A stretch of DNA of 64,000 bases. Source: Chrysaora quinquecirrha (taxonomy: Eukaryota; Cnidaria; Scyphozoa; Semaeostomeae; Pelagiidae). Each line of letters starts with the position of its first letter. The first letter of the stretch is position 1. The translations under genes were made by a program, and so were the position numbers. Below the pieces are notes generated by a model. The model was not told the origin of the DNA. It ran no database searches and saw only the letters and a list, made by a program, of their open reading frames with translations. Below, piece by piece: positions 41,543-53,400 of this stretch. The stretch spans positions 1,938,738-2,002,737 of the forward strand of contig JACTAT010000006.1 in NCBI GenBank assembly GCA_014526335.1. The letters run 5' to 3'.

Positions 41543-44500
41543 TTATTCTTCTTCATCTTTACTCATTTTGGGTCTAAGCATATGCCACTGCGCCATTGGT
41601 CTTTTTGGATTACGAAGCATATCACGCCAGTGTCGTAACTGCGGTCCATACGTATTTACGCCAATCGTAACTTGTCCAATTAGATCTGCTTTGCCAATGA
41701 GATCGTAATCCATAACAAGAAACTGCAAAGCGGATAGCTCGATTTTATCAGGAGGAACTTTGAAAACAAACTGTTCATTGTAGTATGGACTGAGTGTCTG
41801 TTTTTTGACTGTCGATTTTTTCTTTTGGACTTTCTTTCCCTCTTGTATGAGTATGATGCGAACGTAGGGATCTAAGGTTGCAAGGAAAACAAGGATTGGA
41901 AATTTTCTAAAAGCACAATTAAGCCTTGGCTCACATTGGGGCTGGACTTGCCTTCGTCCCTATCATTGAACTATAGACTCTATCGGTCAGGGAATCGAGC
42001 CTCAGGTTCTTCAAGCCACGGTCTTTCCACTTGTGATTGCAGATATCTCGGCAGAGATAACAATCTTGAGCATATTGTTAACACAAATATGCCTCTCTAC
42101 CCATGAATGGGTACATGGTCGGTAGTGATGACCGCCGTGTATGGCTGAGCCCTGCTTTATGCTATGTGCATCCAGTCCAAGGGTGAATTATAAAATTGAC
42201 CGAGTAGTCCTAGGCTAGACTCAAAAACGGCAACTTTTAACTTTAACTTTACTTCACTTTACCTCCCTTGACAGTGCTCACCGTATATAAGCACGACAAA
42301 ATCCCGACAAATTGCTTCAGGAAAGTAGACTGATTACCTGAGTCCCATTTATCGCTTATGCGACCGAGGCTAGCACTAAAAGGAGATCGCTCAAGCCGTA
42401 GTTTGAGCGTCCATCAATTCAATTCAACAGCGAAACTACGACTCAGGTAATCAGTCTATCAGGAAAGCTTAGTAAGTCAGCAAGGGTTGATCGCCCCTGC
42501 CCTCTTTATCTACGCTGCTGCGCTGTCCGCAATAAATGGAAATATTAACTTGTCATTCACGAATTATATCATGTCATTCATGATTACCTGAAACTCCACC
42601 GGGATCAGTGCTTCTCAGATTTTTACATTCCAGAAGATACACAAGTAGCTTCTTGGTAGTTGGAATATATCGTAACGAAATACAGATGTCGCCATAATCA
42701 GATATTGATTGCTTGAACTTCTGCAAATATAAATGAAAACATTGATGAGTTCATGTTATAACTGTTAGGAAGTTTTCCGTTAAAACCAAAACGGATAAAG
42801 TGTGAAACTTTATAACGGCTTGGGCATTATTTTTAAGGTAAAGGTAAAGGTCATGGCTTTTATATAGCGCCGTTATCTATCACTGGACATATTCAGCAGC
42901 GCTTTACAACCATTTTAGCCCCTTACCTCAGGCAATTTTTTTTCATTTTCTATTTTTTTTGCTATACTTCCTGGGGAGTATATATCGACTCGCTTGCTTA
43001 CACCTTGGTGCGGTGTCACAGAGAGCAAGCTTTTTACACCTTGTAAATTTGATTCCCTAGCCTGGATTTGAACCACAGACCTTGAGCCTAAATGGCGCAA
43101 GTGCTAACCACTACGCTACGCATGCTCTCGTTTTAGAATATGAGGGGAATCTTATGTATCTTATCTTCCATCGCCGACTGATAAACAAGACCGTCAAAAG
43201 AAAATTCAGTGAACTTAAAGATAAGCCAGACGATCGAATATTATTGGTCCTATATCTGAGATTTGATGATTGATTAGTTATTCCAAGGAACACGAGAACA
43301 TGCCAAATGTATCCAGGAACAAGGGAACATGTTAAAAATTAAACGGGAACGAGGAAACATCGGGAAACAGGGATGAGTTTAAATCCTCCCTATCAGTCCG
43401 CTCGACTGTCAATCTGAAAAATATGCCTAAAAACTCCAGGGGACAAAAGGGCTTACTCAAAGGAACAACGGAACATGTAACCTCCTAAACGACCCTCAGA
43501 TTTGCTTTTCAAGCAATATTTGAACGCTTGACTCCTTGCTCAGATGATCTAACATTACAATGTATGACTCGTTGCAAAGATTATCAAAATTGCAATGTTT
43601 GACTCCTTACCCAAATGATCAAACATTGCAATGTTTGACTCCTTGCTCAGATTATCAAACATTGCAATGTTTGACTCCTTACCCAAATGATCAAACATTG
43701 CAATGTTTGACTCCTTGCTCAGATTATCAAACATTGCAATGTTTGATAATCTTGGCAACGAGTCAAGCATTGCAATGTTAGATCATCTGAGCAAGGAGTC
43801 AAGCATTGCAATGTTTGATCGTTTGGACAAGGATTCAAACATTCCAACGTTTTATCGTTTGGACAAGGATTCAAACATTGCAATGTTTCATCATTTAAGC
43901 AGGGAGTAAAACATTACAATGCTTCATCATCTGGGCAAGGCCGAAAGAATACAACAGAAAAAACACATACCCCGGTTAAGCCATCAAATCCAGGTACAAG
44001 AATTCTCCATTCTTTCTCAAGTGGTATGGAAAGATTGACATCAATTAGAGGCAGAATTAGTTCACCTAAAACATCATGAGCTGCAAACGTATCGAAATCC
44101 AACGCTTGAATCTGAAGTCGTCGGTTTGTAATCTCATTGTGAGGAATGTTTTTGAATACAAATGTTTGATTGTAGACGGGATCTAAAGTATCATCCAATA
44201 CCTAAAAGAAGAACATCAACGTTTACACGCTAGCGAATCTATAATCACTACTGTGGTGGATAATCACTACTGTGGTGGTACTGTCTGCGTACTGTGGTGG
44301 TAGTTTCTGCGCACTGTGGTGGATAATCACTACTGTGGTGGGTTATTATGCTTGATGTGGTGGTAGTCTTGGCGTACTGTGGTGGATAATCACTACTTGT
44401 GGTGGGTTATTATGCTTGATGTGGTGGTAGTCTTGGCTTACTGTGGTGGATAATCACTACTGTGGTGAAGTTATTATGCTTGATGTGGTGGTATTTATGG

Positions 44501-47500
44501 CACTGTGGTGGATTTTGTGGTTTTTTCTTGCTTGATCTATAGAGTTTTGCTATGATTTCGTATTCACCACAAAAAGCATTATAACCCACCAAAAGTAGTG
44601 ATTATCCACCACACTACGCAAAAACTACCACCACAACAAGCATAATAACCCACCACAAGTAGTGATTATCCACCACAGTAGGCAAAAACTACCACCACAA
44701 CAAGCATAATAACCCACCACAAGTAGTGATTATCTACCACAGTACGCAAAAAATACCACCACATCAAGCATAATAACCCACCACAAGTAGTGATTATCCA
44801 CCCCAGTAAGCAGAAACTACCACCACATCAAGCATGATAACCCATCACAGTGGTGATTATCCACCACAGTACGCAGAAACTACCACCACAACAAGCATAA
44901 TAACCCACCACAAGTAGTGATTATCTACCACAGTACGCAAAAAATACCACCACATCAAGCATAATAACCCACCACAAGTAGTGATTATCCACCCCAGTAA
45001 GCAGAAACTACCACCACATCAAGCATGATAACCCATCACAGTGGTGATTATCCACCACAGTAGTGATTATAGATGCGCTAGCGTGGTTTAGTAGGATTTG
45101 AGGAAGATCCTCGAAGATCCTCGTTTTGTTTTCTTCTTTGCCAGTTGAATTCCAAACCGAGCACGAACGAAACCTGCGTACAAAGGTTTGGAATTCCTGA
45201 TCAAACATAAGCTACGTTTTAGGAGCTACGAGGTTCTTTTTTGATCTGTCTTGGTTTCAATAAGCCTCAAAAATCAACTTACGACTTTTAAACAGGGTTT
45301 TTTTCTTGAAGAAAACTGGCTCAAAGGCCAGAAAGGCTAACCTCAGTTCTATTTCAAATTTCGACCAAATCCACAATGCTGATTTCACATCCGAGATTGG
45401 CCAAAAAAATTGACGGGTAGTTGAATTTTTAGTTTGAGCCGCTTCAAAATTTTTCGTGGAAAATGTGAGTCAATTAACAGCATTAGTTGATGCCAGTGAT
45501 GCCTTTATGCTGGAGGATGTGTTAAATCTGGATGTGTAAACTATTAAGTTACCTAGGGGGGGGGGGTAACTTAATAGTTTTGGGGGTTACATGGACGTGC
45601 CATTATTTAGGGGTCCCTTTTTCTGAAAAGTGCGGAGTTATCGATATCGTTGTTAGAAGTATGTGCGGAAATATGGGTATCATTTGAGGAAACATGCTGA
45701 ATTATGGGCACTAATCTGGAGAAATGTTGAAGAATTAAGCTTAGCATTTACAAAATGCGCAGTTCGAACTGATAACTCTTTGGACTATCAGCAAGGTTGC
45801 CCTTTCAACATTTCTTGCTTTTCATCAGATGATTTTGTTATCTGAAAATGTTCTTTGCGTTGCGGAATATTGGGCATAACATTCATCATGTTTGCGGAAT
45901 TATGGGTCATAATTTTTCAAACGTGGGTGGAATTATGGGTCCAAATTTTGACTGAAATGGCACATCCCCGTCCAAAACTAGGCTTAGATACCCTCCCCCA
46001 CCCCGAGGACTATAGTCTATAACCACAAACAGAGGTTACCAACAACAAAACCATGATTACCTAAGACAGACAAGAGATACTCTACAGCTTACCAGTGTTT
46101 CAAATCTCTTTTTGGTATCAGGCAAAAGCATCACTCGAATGTATGGGTCTGAAGCACCTTCTTCATCAGCCGATGGCAGATCACTGGCTTCAAATATTGT
46201 TACGGTTAATGATTGGTCATCATAATCATATTTCATGCTAAACTTCACACGACCTGAAAGATAATGCTTGCGACAATTAGTTAGGGAATAAACCACGGCC
46301 ACACGCGCGACTTGATGTTAAATACGGCGACAGAGCATGTTAAAAATTGTGGAAAACTAAAAGCTGCATGTGAATCCATAGCCTCTGCGTCACAAACCAT
46401 AACAAGGGAAGTTAATTACCTTGTTATGGTCTGTGACGAAGGGGTTTGATTTTGAACAAAATATTCTGCGACCTGACGAAACATGGTCGTAGAACATTCA
46501 TTTGTTAGAGTCTTTTGCGACACGTTTTGGCTTCTCGCAAACAATGTCGCGGCGTGTAGCCGGTTTTTTCGCACCGGTAACGCAAAACATCGCATTGCTT
46601 CGCGCGTTTTTCTGAAAATTATCTAGGACCCATTCTTCTTTCCGCACAAGTCGATTGTTGCAGCACTTTGCCACAACAATTATGTCACAGCTGTTTGAGC
46701 ATCCAGCATAGACTCAATAGTGATAAACAAATTCAGGTAATAAGTCTATAAAAACTCTATTGACTAGCCTTACCAAGAACAGTGCCTTCCATTTCTTCTT
46801 CATCAAAAAATCCAACAACACTATAATCCATTTCATCAACAGATGGCTGTGATTTTTCATGATCAGGAACTTCTTTTAATTCAATTGTTCCAATATCAAA
46901 ACTTTCTTCTTCAATATCGCTCTCGTCATCTTTTTCTGTTTTCTTGTTACAAGAGGACAATTTGCAGCAGCAGTAACAACAACAGATCAAAGTGATCAAA
47001 AGAATAGCACCAGCGATGCTTAATGTAGCAACAGGGGGAACTGTAAAAAGAATAAAAACAATAAAATACATTTCTGTGATCTACCGTAGATACCCTATTA
47101 TCCAATGCATGATGTAAAAGCCCTTTATCAATTGTTTAGGACTGTTTCTTATGTTGTTTACACTGAGAAGAGTCAGACAATAAAATCTTTTTGAGTATGT
47201 CCAAGGATGTTTCTGCTTTATCTCACAATTTTGAAATTTTGTTCTACTCAAGGACTTCAATGTATCAGTAATATATTTTATATTTCTTATATTTTAGCAC
47301 ATTTTTTTAATTAACTTTCAGAAACAGTACAGGGAGAATATTTTCCAACAAGGGTCTGATCTAAAGCACTTACTTGGAAGCTTTTCCAAAAGTTTCCAAA
47401 ACTTTTTAAATATGAAAGAACAATATTGTCTTCTTTGGCAGCCAATATAATTGCCTTACTGGTTAGATTGTTGCACGGTTTCTGGTGAACTCTTTCAGCA

Positions 47501-48845
47501 AGTCTTGAGGAAAGTGATCTTGAAAAAACAAAAATGATGAAAGCCTTAAATCTCTTGATTTTTCTTTCTTTTTTTCTTTAATTGATTTTTCTTTTGGTTA
47601 AACTATAGCCTTATTAAGGCTAATTCATACCAAGAAACTAATAAAAACTTAACCAACAACCTTTAAAATAGCAAAATGTAACTAACCAATTAATTAATTA
47701 AACAAACATAATTATTATTTTGAGATTGATGAGAGTATAAAAATCAGCAAGAGAAATGTTTTTTTGGATCAATGTTTGCTTCCTTTGTTTTGAAAAAATG
47801 ATTGTTTTGGCTTTTGCATAGTATGCATTTTATAAACATTTTGGACATTTTGAGACTTTTATTTTTTATTTTTTAATTTTCATATGATGTTTAATATGTA
47901 ATATTATTTTAAGAAATTTTTAAAATATTATCTTGTTTAGGTTATTTTAACTTCAAATTATACAGTCCAGTGTGCATTCCATGTAGCCTACGCCGGAGAT
48001 CTCCGGCCTGAAGTCTGAAACTCTATCAGCCTACTGGTGTGAATCTTTCAAAAAAACAAAAGCATAGATTATTATTTTAATTATAAAACAATAGATCTAT
48101 TGTTTCCTTCGGCGTGAAGTCCAATTTGGTCGGCGTATTCTCTGGCGTGGGGGTAGCACGGAAGGCACCCTGGTATACAGTAAGTTATATCTTAGAAAAT
48201 GCAAATGCAAAGAAAGAGCCTAATCCGAAAGATTAAAAAAAATTGTTTTGTCTTTTCTGATCTCTATAAAAAGTCTTGAAGTGTGCCTGACAATGTTTCC
48301 ATTCTTTATCAAAATCTTAATGATGTTAGGATATACAAACAAACTGGGTAAAGAGACAAGTTTACTCACAAATTATTGATATTTTGATGCATCTTATCCC
48401 ATTTTAGCCTCAAATTTCATAAATTGTAGATAACCAAAATGAGCAATTCCATTTTGTATAGTCAGGACATGCTTTTTTATCTAAGGCATCATGAAGTTAC
48501 ACTGAAGTTACACCAATCTCAGACATCTTTGAGTTTCTATATCTTTTCTTGGCTCAGCATATCCTTTCCAGATCGGCATACTGTTGAAAGATATCGTTCA
48601 GTCTTGTTCCTTTCTCGAGCAATCAAATGTTTCTAAAATGACATCATCATCATCATTCATTTCAACACCACCACCACCACACCAACAAACCAAGCAAAAA
48701 CAGAATGAAAATGGCATACCTTGTTGATTATCTCTTTCTTGAAGGATGGGTCAACGGGAAATTTGTGTTGAATCAAGAATAGGGCATGTAAACTCGAGCT
48801 TTCGAAGGGTAGCCAGAGTTTCTCGAAGAAATTCAAAACATTCAT
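41543..48845 (-). CDS. Synaptotagmin A (Syt1-like, two C2 domains)
   Basis: Well-supported exons: 47040-46774 (membrane span plus linker), 46253-46093, 44201-43971 (C2A), 42720-42588, 41871-41543 (C2B, stop). Phases agree throughout. N-terminal exons are proposed at 48845-48720 (MNVLNFFEKLWLPF...) and 47481-47374; the latter needs one more A in its A-run. The membrane segment LSIAGAILLITLICCCYCCC ends in cysteines typical of palmitoylated synaptotagmins. C2A keeps the Ca2+-ligand aspartates (SADEEGASDPY, DFDTFAAHD), and so does C2B (STDPGGVSDPY, DYDLIGKAD). The WHxL motif (QWHML) is present. Role by family: vesicle Ca2+ sensor for SNARE-driven exocytosis. Synaptotagmin B lies upstream in the same direction. 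Decayed last-exon copies follow the stop. Confidence 0.9.
42326..42458. mobile_element. Hairpin MITE, TAGACTTATTACC family variant
   Basis: The ends are TAGACTGATTACCTGAGTC and GACTCAGGTAATCAGTCTA. The T-to-G change at the left is matched by A-to-C at the right, so complementarity is kept. It lies in a synaptotagmin A intron. Confidence 0.75.
42833..43137 (-). mobile_element. tRNA-derived SINE, CCTTTA-tail family
   Basis: On - it opens GCATGCGTAGCGTAGTGGTT (A-box) with B-box GGTTCAAATCC. It then runs to GGCGCTATATAAAAGCC and a CCTTTACC tail at about 42835-42850. The GGCGCTATATAA word is typical of SINEs sharing a tail with RTE-type LINEs; this is inference from the motif. Confidence 0.75.
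43527..43938. repeat. Foldback array of 36-base dyad units
   Basis: The left half repeats CAATGTTTGACTCCTT plus about 20 bases ending TCAAACATTG. At about 43745 the orientation switches and units read AAGGAGTCAAGCATTGCAATG. Every unit junction is the palindrome CATTGCAATG. Both strands stay open in frame, but only because of the repeat. It ends about 33 bases from the C2A exon at 43971. Confidence 0.8.
44227..45083. repeat. Foldback satellite with GTGGTGG units
   Basis: Left units (44243-44520) read ACTGTGGTGGATAATCACTA and GTGGGTTATTATGCTTGATG. Right units (44570-45065) are the reverse complement. The outermost sequence, GCTAGCGAATCTATAATCAC against GTGATTATAGATGCGCTAGC, forms inverted ends. 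About 66 bases per unit, four plus eight units. It starts about 26 bases from the acceptor side of the C2A exon at 44201. Confidence 0.8.
45539..46005. mobile_element. G-run/C-run bounded element with ATTATGGG repeats
   Basis: It opens ACTATTAAGTTACC then an 11-base G-run, TAACTTAATAGTTTTGG and GGACGTGCCATT. It closes AATGGCACATCCCCGTCC, AAAACTA and CCCTCCCCCACCCCG. GGAATTATGGG or GAAATATGGGTAT words recur inside. It lies in the synaptotagmin A intron. It has the same layout as 13441-13752 but a different repeat. Confidence 0.6.
46385..46445. repeat. Short hairpin in synaptotagmin A intron
   Basis: CGTCACAAACCATAACAAGG is met by CCTTGTTATGGTCTGTGACG (one mismatch) around AAGTTAATTA. The stem is about 21 base pairs. 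Confidence 0.75.
47500..48719. other. Long AT-rich stretch inside synaptotagmin A
   Basis: It lies between the two proposed N-terminal exons. It is strongly T/A-rich at 47570-47960. It contains a small GC-richer palindrome at about 47990-48010 (CGCCGGAGATCTCCGG). No exon was recognised. Confidence 0.4.
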
Positions 48846-49014
48846 TGTTGACTAGGCCCAAATAGCCTCAGTTTCGATCAAAGTTTTTTGTTATGCTCCT
48901 TCGCAGCTTGCTCTCAGTTGCTCCACCACCAAATTCAGCGTGCATCACCAGTCAGCAACCGCCGACTGCCTTGAACTTGAACATCGTTCGTAGGTCTTTT
49001 TAAAAGACGTTAGG

Positions 49015-50384
49015 CTACTCTGAAATTGTAGGTGGCCTAATTCTATGCCATCTTGCAACGGGTTTACCGGGCGTTCTCCTCATCTGTGTCCAGTGCTTAA
49101 GCTGTGCTCCAGTTCCCAGGCTTCCAACAAGTAGCTCACCAATGGGCTCTCCCTTTTCTCCCTTGTCATAATCACAAACCAAAAAAAATAGAGATGTTTC
49201 TTCTATCTTTTCAAAATCGACTTCAAAAAGGAAAGATTCGTTGTAAGATGGATTCAATGTTCGGATTTTAACCGTCGTTTTTCTTTTCTTGACTTTCTTG
49301 CCTTCTTGGACCAGCCAAAATTTCACATATGGATCTGTAAGGCAGAGAAAATCAAACTTATGTTCGAAAGGAACCAACATGTTGAAAATAAAAAAATTTA
49401 AGTACTATTCATAAAAAGTCTTTTAGCAGTATAAAATTACAACATTTTAACAAACAGCGGAATCATTTTTGGACATGACATCAGAAACAGACTGAAACAA
49501 TTGAAATGTTTGAAACAATTGACATACATAGGAGGATACCCAGATGCGGATTGAAAAGTACCAATCAGAAAGTAGCGCAGCGCTATATCCCGCAAGCTGG
49601 TTGGTGTTCAAAACAAAATCGGACTGAGCACTTCGGGACGACCAAAAGGATTAAATGAAGAATCCTCAAGCACTAGAGAGTGATTCTTATACCTTATACC
49701 GATTCCGCCGCTCATAGCCCCGATGATGTGGGTTTAGAACTGTACTCATCTACTCAACTTTGACCGTTGGTTCGCTGCACGGTTAGTTTCTTGATACGCA
49801 CTCCGACTTTCAAGATCAAAAAGGTTGTTGGTTGTGATGAATCAAAATGAAGTTCTACGTTGTTGAAGATTTTCTATCGAGGTGAAATTGTTTAGGCCTT
49901 TTTAGCGTAAATAACAACGATCTCACAAATAGAATACTGATGGTAGCTACATTGACCCTGACTGATGCTAAGAGATGATCATGATGATAGGAGGTAAGGT
50001 AGAGTTGTTGAGGAGCAGCAGACACCCATAAATCTGTTTTCATATACATAACAATATGTAGATTTTTCATGAAGGTGAAGGTTATTTGGAAATGGTATAA
50101 GCATATTAATATAAGGATCTCACCTAAGTAGATAAACTGATGGTACATCGACCCTGACTGTGATGCTAAGAAATGATTATGATAATGACGATGATGATGA
50201 TTTGATGATGATGTGATAATGACGATGATGATGACAATGTGATGATGACGATGATGATAGTGATGATGATAATGATGACCAAGATAACGATATTGATGAT
50301 GATGGTGATGATGATGATGATGATGATGTGATGATGACGATGATGATGACGATGATGATAATGATGACGAAGATAACGATATTA

Positions 50385-50449
<65 letters not shown>

Positions 50450-53400
50450 GATAAAAATGATGATAATGATGACGAAGATAACGATTGATAATAATGATAT
50501 TGATGATGATGCTGATGATGATGATGATGATGGTGATGATGTTGATGATGGTGATGATGCTTCTTTGGGTTGGGCTCGCAAAGAGGTTCTGTAGAGTCAT
50601 TGAGAAAATAAACCGTCAGTATATTCAGAAACATAGCTAACATTTCCTTACCAGAATATCCATCCTCGTCTGTACTTTTCAAATCTTTGCAAGCCAGAAT
50701 GAAAACAGCTAGTAGTTGTGGGTTTGGAGCGTATGCCAAAGATATGCAAATGTGTCCTAGTTTTGGATCACCTTTCTTCATCTGCAACAAATATGAAAAA
50801 ATTCTTAGTAAACTGAACAAAGATTATGTTGAAAATCGCAGAATAGAGGTGAAGCCGTTTTACTCGCTTTCACTTGAAGCTCAAACATAACTATTACACA
50901 CTTTTTTTTATAAGAATACAGTCTATAAGAATATTCAGGCTCAAAATTGCTGAAATTTAAGAATTATTTAAGAATAATCTGAGGCTCAAGTTTGACGAGG
51001 ATCATTTTTATTTCTCTGCGTTTTTTACACTGCACAATAAGTGTGATTGTCAGGCAACTGTATTTGTTTTGAAATGCATACATCCTGTCTGACTCTTTGA
51101 TACAGTAACTCTTTTTATTAATAAAATAACAAATGACAAAGATTTGACTTATTTCTCTTGATCTTCAGGCCAATTTACAACATTGATGATTAAGAATAAT
51201 TTAAGAAAATTTTCAGGCTCAAAATCGAATAAGCTTAAGAATAATCGAGGCTCGGCAAAAAATAAGGTATTCTTATAAAAAAAAAGTGTGTATATCCCAT
51301 AGCACCAAGAAATCATCTCTAAAAGTTTCTTACCCCTTTAGTTTCCATTTTGAATTCAGGTTGAAGTATCCTCCATTCGTCGATAGGCTTTGTGAAGTCA
51401 AGGTCGATGATTGGTACTTTAGCTTCGCCAAGCATATCATGGCCCGAGAATCGATCATAATCGAACACTTTCAAATGGAGATAGCTGCTTGTAAGTTGTG
51501 CATATGTGATGTGCTTGAAGTTGAATGTCTGATCAAAAACAGGATTCACAGTCTTTGTTTTCACCTAGGAGATTGAAAATAATCAAGGAGATGACATATA
51601 GAGAAAGAAGGTACAAAGATCCATCGACAAAGTGATATTAACAGAGAGCATAATGAAGAGGAAGAGAAGACAGAAAGTTTAACGCAAAACATAGAGAAGA
51701 AGTGCAGCCATAGATACCCGAACAGAACAGAAGGAGAGACAAAAAGGACAAGAGGATAGTCAAGCTATAAGGGCAAAAAATAAACAGAAAGTAAAAGCAG
51801 AGACGCCAGGATAAGGTATGACGAAACAACAGAAGAGAAAGCAAGATCTTTGTTTCACTTATGGGGTTTTGGAATCTGCCTAAATCAAAACCAAAAGACA
51901 AGTGTTCTGTGAAGACAGAAAGAGTTATTTTTTCACTTGGACTCGTCCATTAATTCTATTGATCTTCCCGCTGTAACCGACAAGCTGATTGGTGTTTAAA
52001 ACAGCTTCACCTTCTGATTGGTGCATTTCGATCAGCATCTGGGTATAAATCTGCCTTTATCAATGTTTTCGGTCTGTTTCTGATGTTTATACTCTGAGGA
52101 GTGTCAGACGAAAAAAGCTTTTAAGTATGCCCGAAAATGTTTCCGCTGTTTATCGCAATATTGAAATTTCGTACTGCCCAAAGACTATTTAAAAAGAAGA
52201 GAGCAAAACCAGGAAGAGGGAAGTGAGAGGAAAACAAATAGATACGAGCGTTTTAGAGACAGGTAAGATACTCAAGATGCTCAGTTCTATTCAATGCATA
52301 GCAATCATTTTTGTCTTCATGTTTTTGCACAATAAGAGCAGACCTACCTTCGTCTTGAATTCTTTTCGTCCAGCTGGTACAATAGCACATTTAGCATATG
52401 GATCAGAGAAACCAGACAGATCTGCTGCGGGGATATCAGATGCTTGTATAACCGTTACAGTTGCTATTTTCTCATCAGAATTGAATGACATTGAAAAACG
52501 AATACGGGCTAAAAGAGAAAGACTTTTCATGACAAAAAAAACAAAATATGTATAGGTGCTGAAGAAGGCTCAACATAGCCAAAACACAAAAACTTGGAGA
52601 TGACTTGGAGAGTTACTCGGTGATTTAATTAAGCCCTCTTGCTCAAAGGAAACGTCCTTGGCTCTCTGGTCATGCAGTCCAGGTTCGAATCCAATCTATT
52701 GTGGTATTCCACTTGTGCAAAAATAAAAAACTATGAACATATACACATAAATACAAACAAACGTTATCAAAAACAGTTCTGTTTCATATAAATCATTCCG
52801 GTAAAATTTAAATTTTTCTAAATCGCAAGATATCAATCTTTCGATGCAAAAATCGTATAAAGCACCCAAAAATTAGTCTAGGTGCAAAGTTTTTTTCATC
52901 TCAGCGCGTGAATTATCAATTCTACGAGCGTCCAAAGTTTACGATTTTATAAGGGCTTTGACCGTGTGGGGTAAAAATTTTCACCAAGTTCATTTTTTGC
53001 GGTCAAAGCCTTTATGAAATCTGGAACTTTGAATACTTATAAAATTAAGAACACAAGCTCTAGGACAGTGAAACTTTGTACCTAGACTAAGTTTTTGGCT
53101 GCTTTATAAGATTTCCATATCAAAATCTCGATATCATTTTAATGCTGTCTGACGTCATACCGAAATGATCTAAAGATATAGTGCAAGTTTGAGCAGATAG
53201 GCACAGACAGCCGTGAGACGAGGACGAGGAAAGGGAACTAAATACACGTTTTTTTTATAAGAAACCTAGCTCGGGGCCTGGTCCAATTCTAGTTCTAAAA
53301 GTTTCTTAACAGTTTCTTTGTGAATTGAAATACATTGCAGTAAAACGACAAAAAACCATCTGTGAGATACACGGAAACCAGTACTGCTTACAGATGCGAG

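Noticed and set aside
43527..45083. Regularly spaced repeats resembling a CRISPR array
   Set aside because: The units are contiguous tandem or inverted satellites without unique spacers, in an intron of an animal gene.
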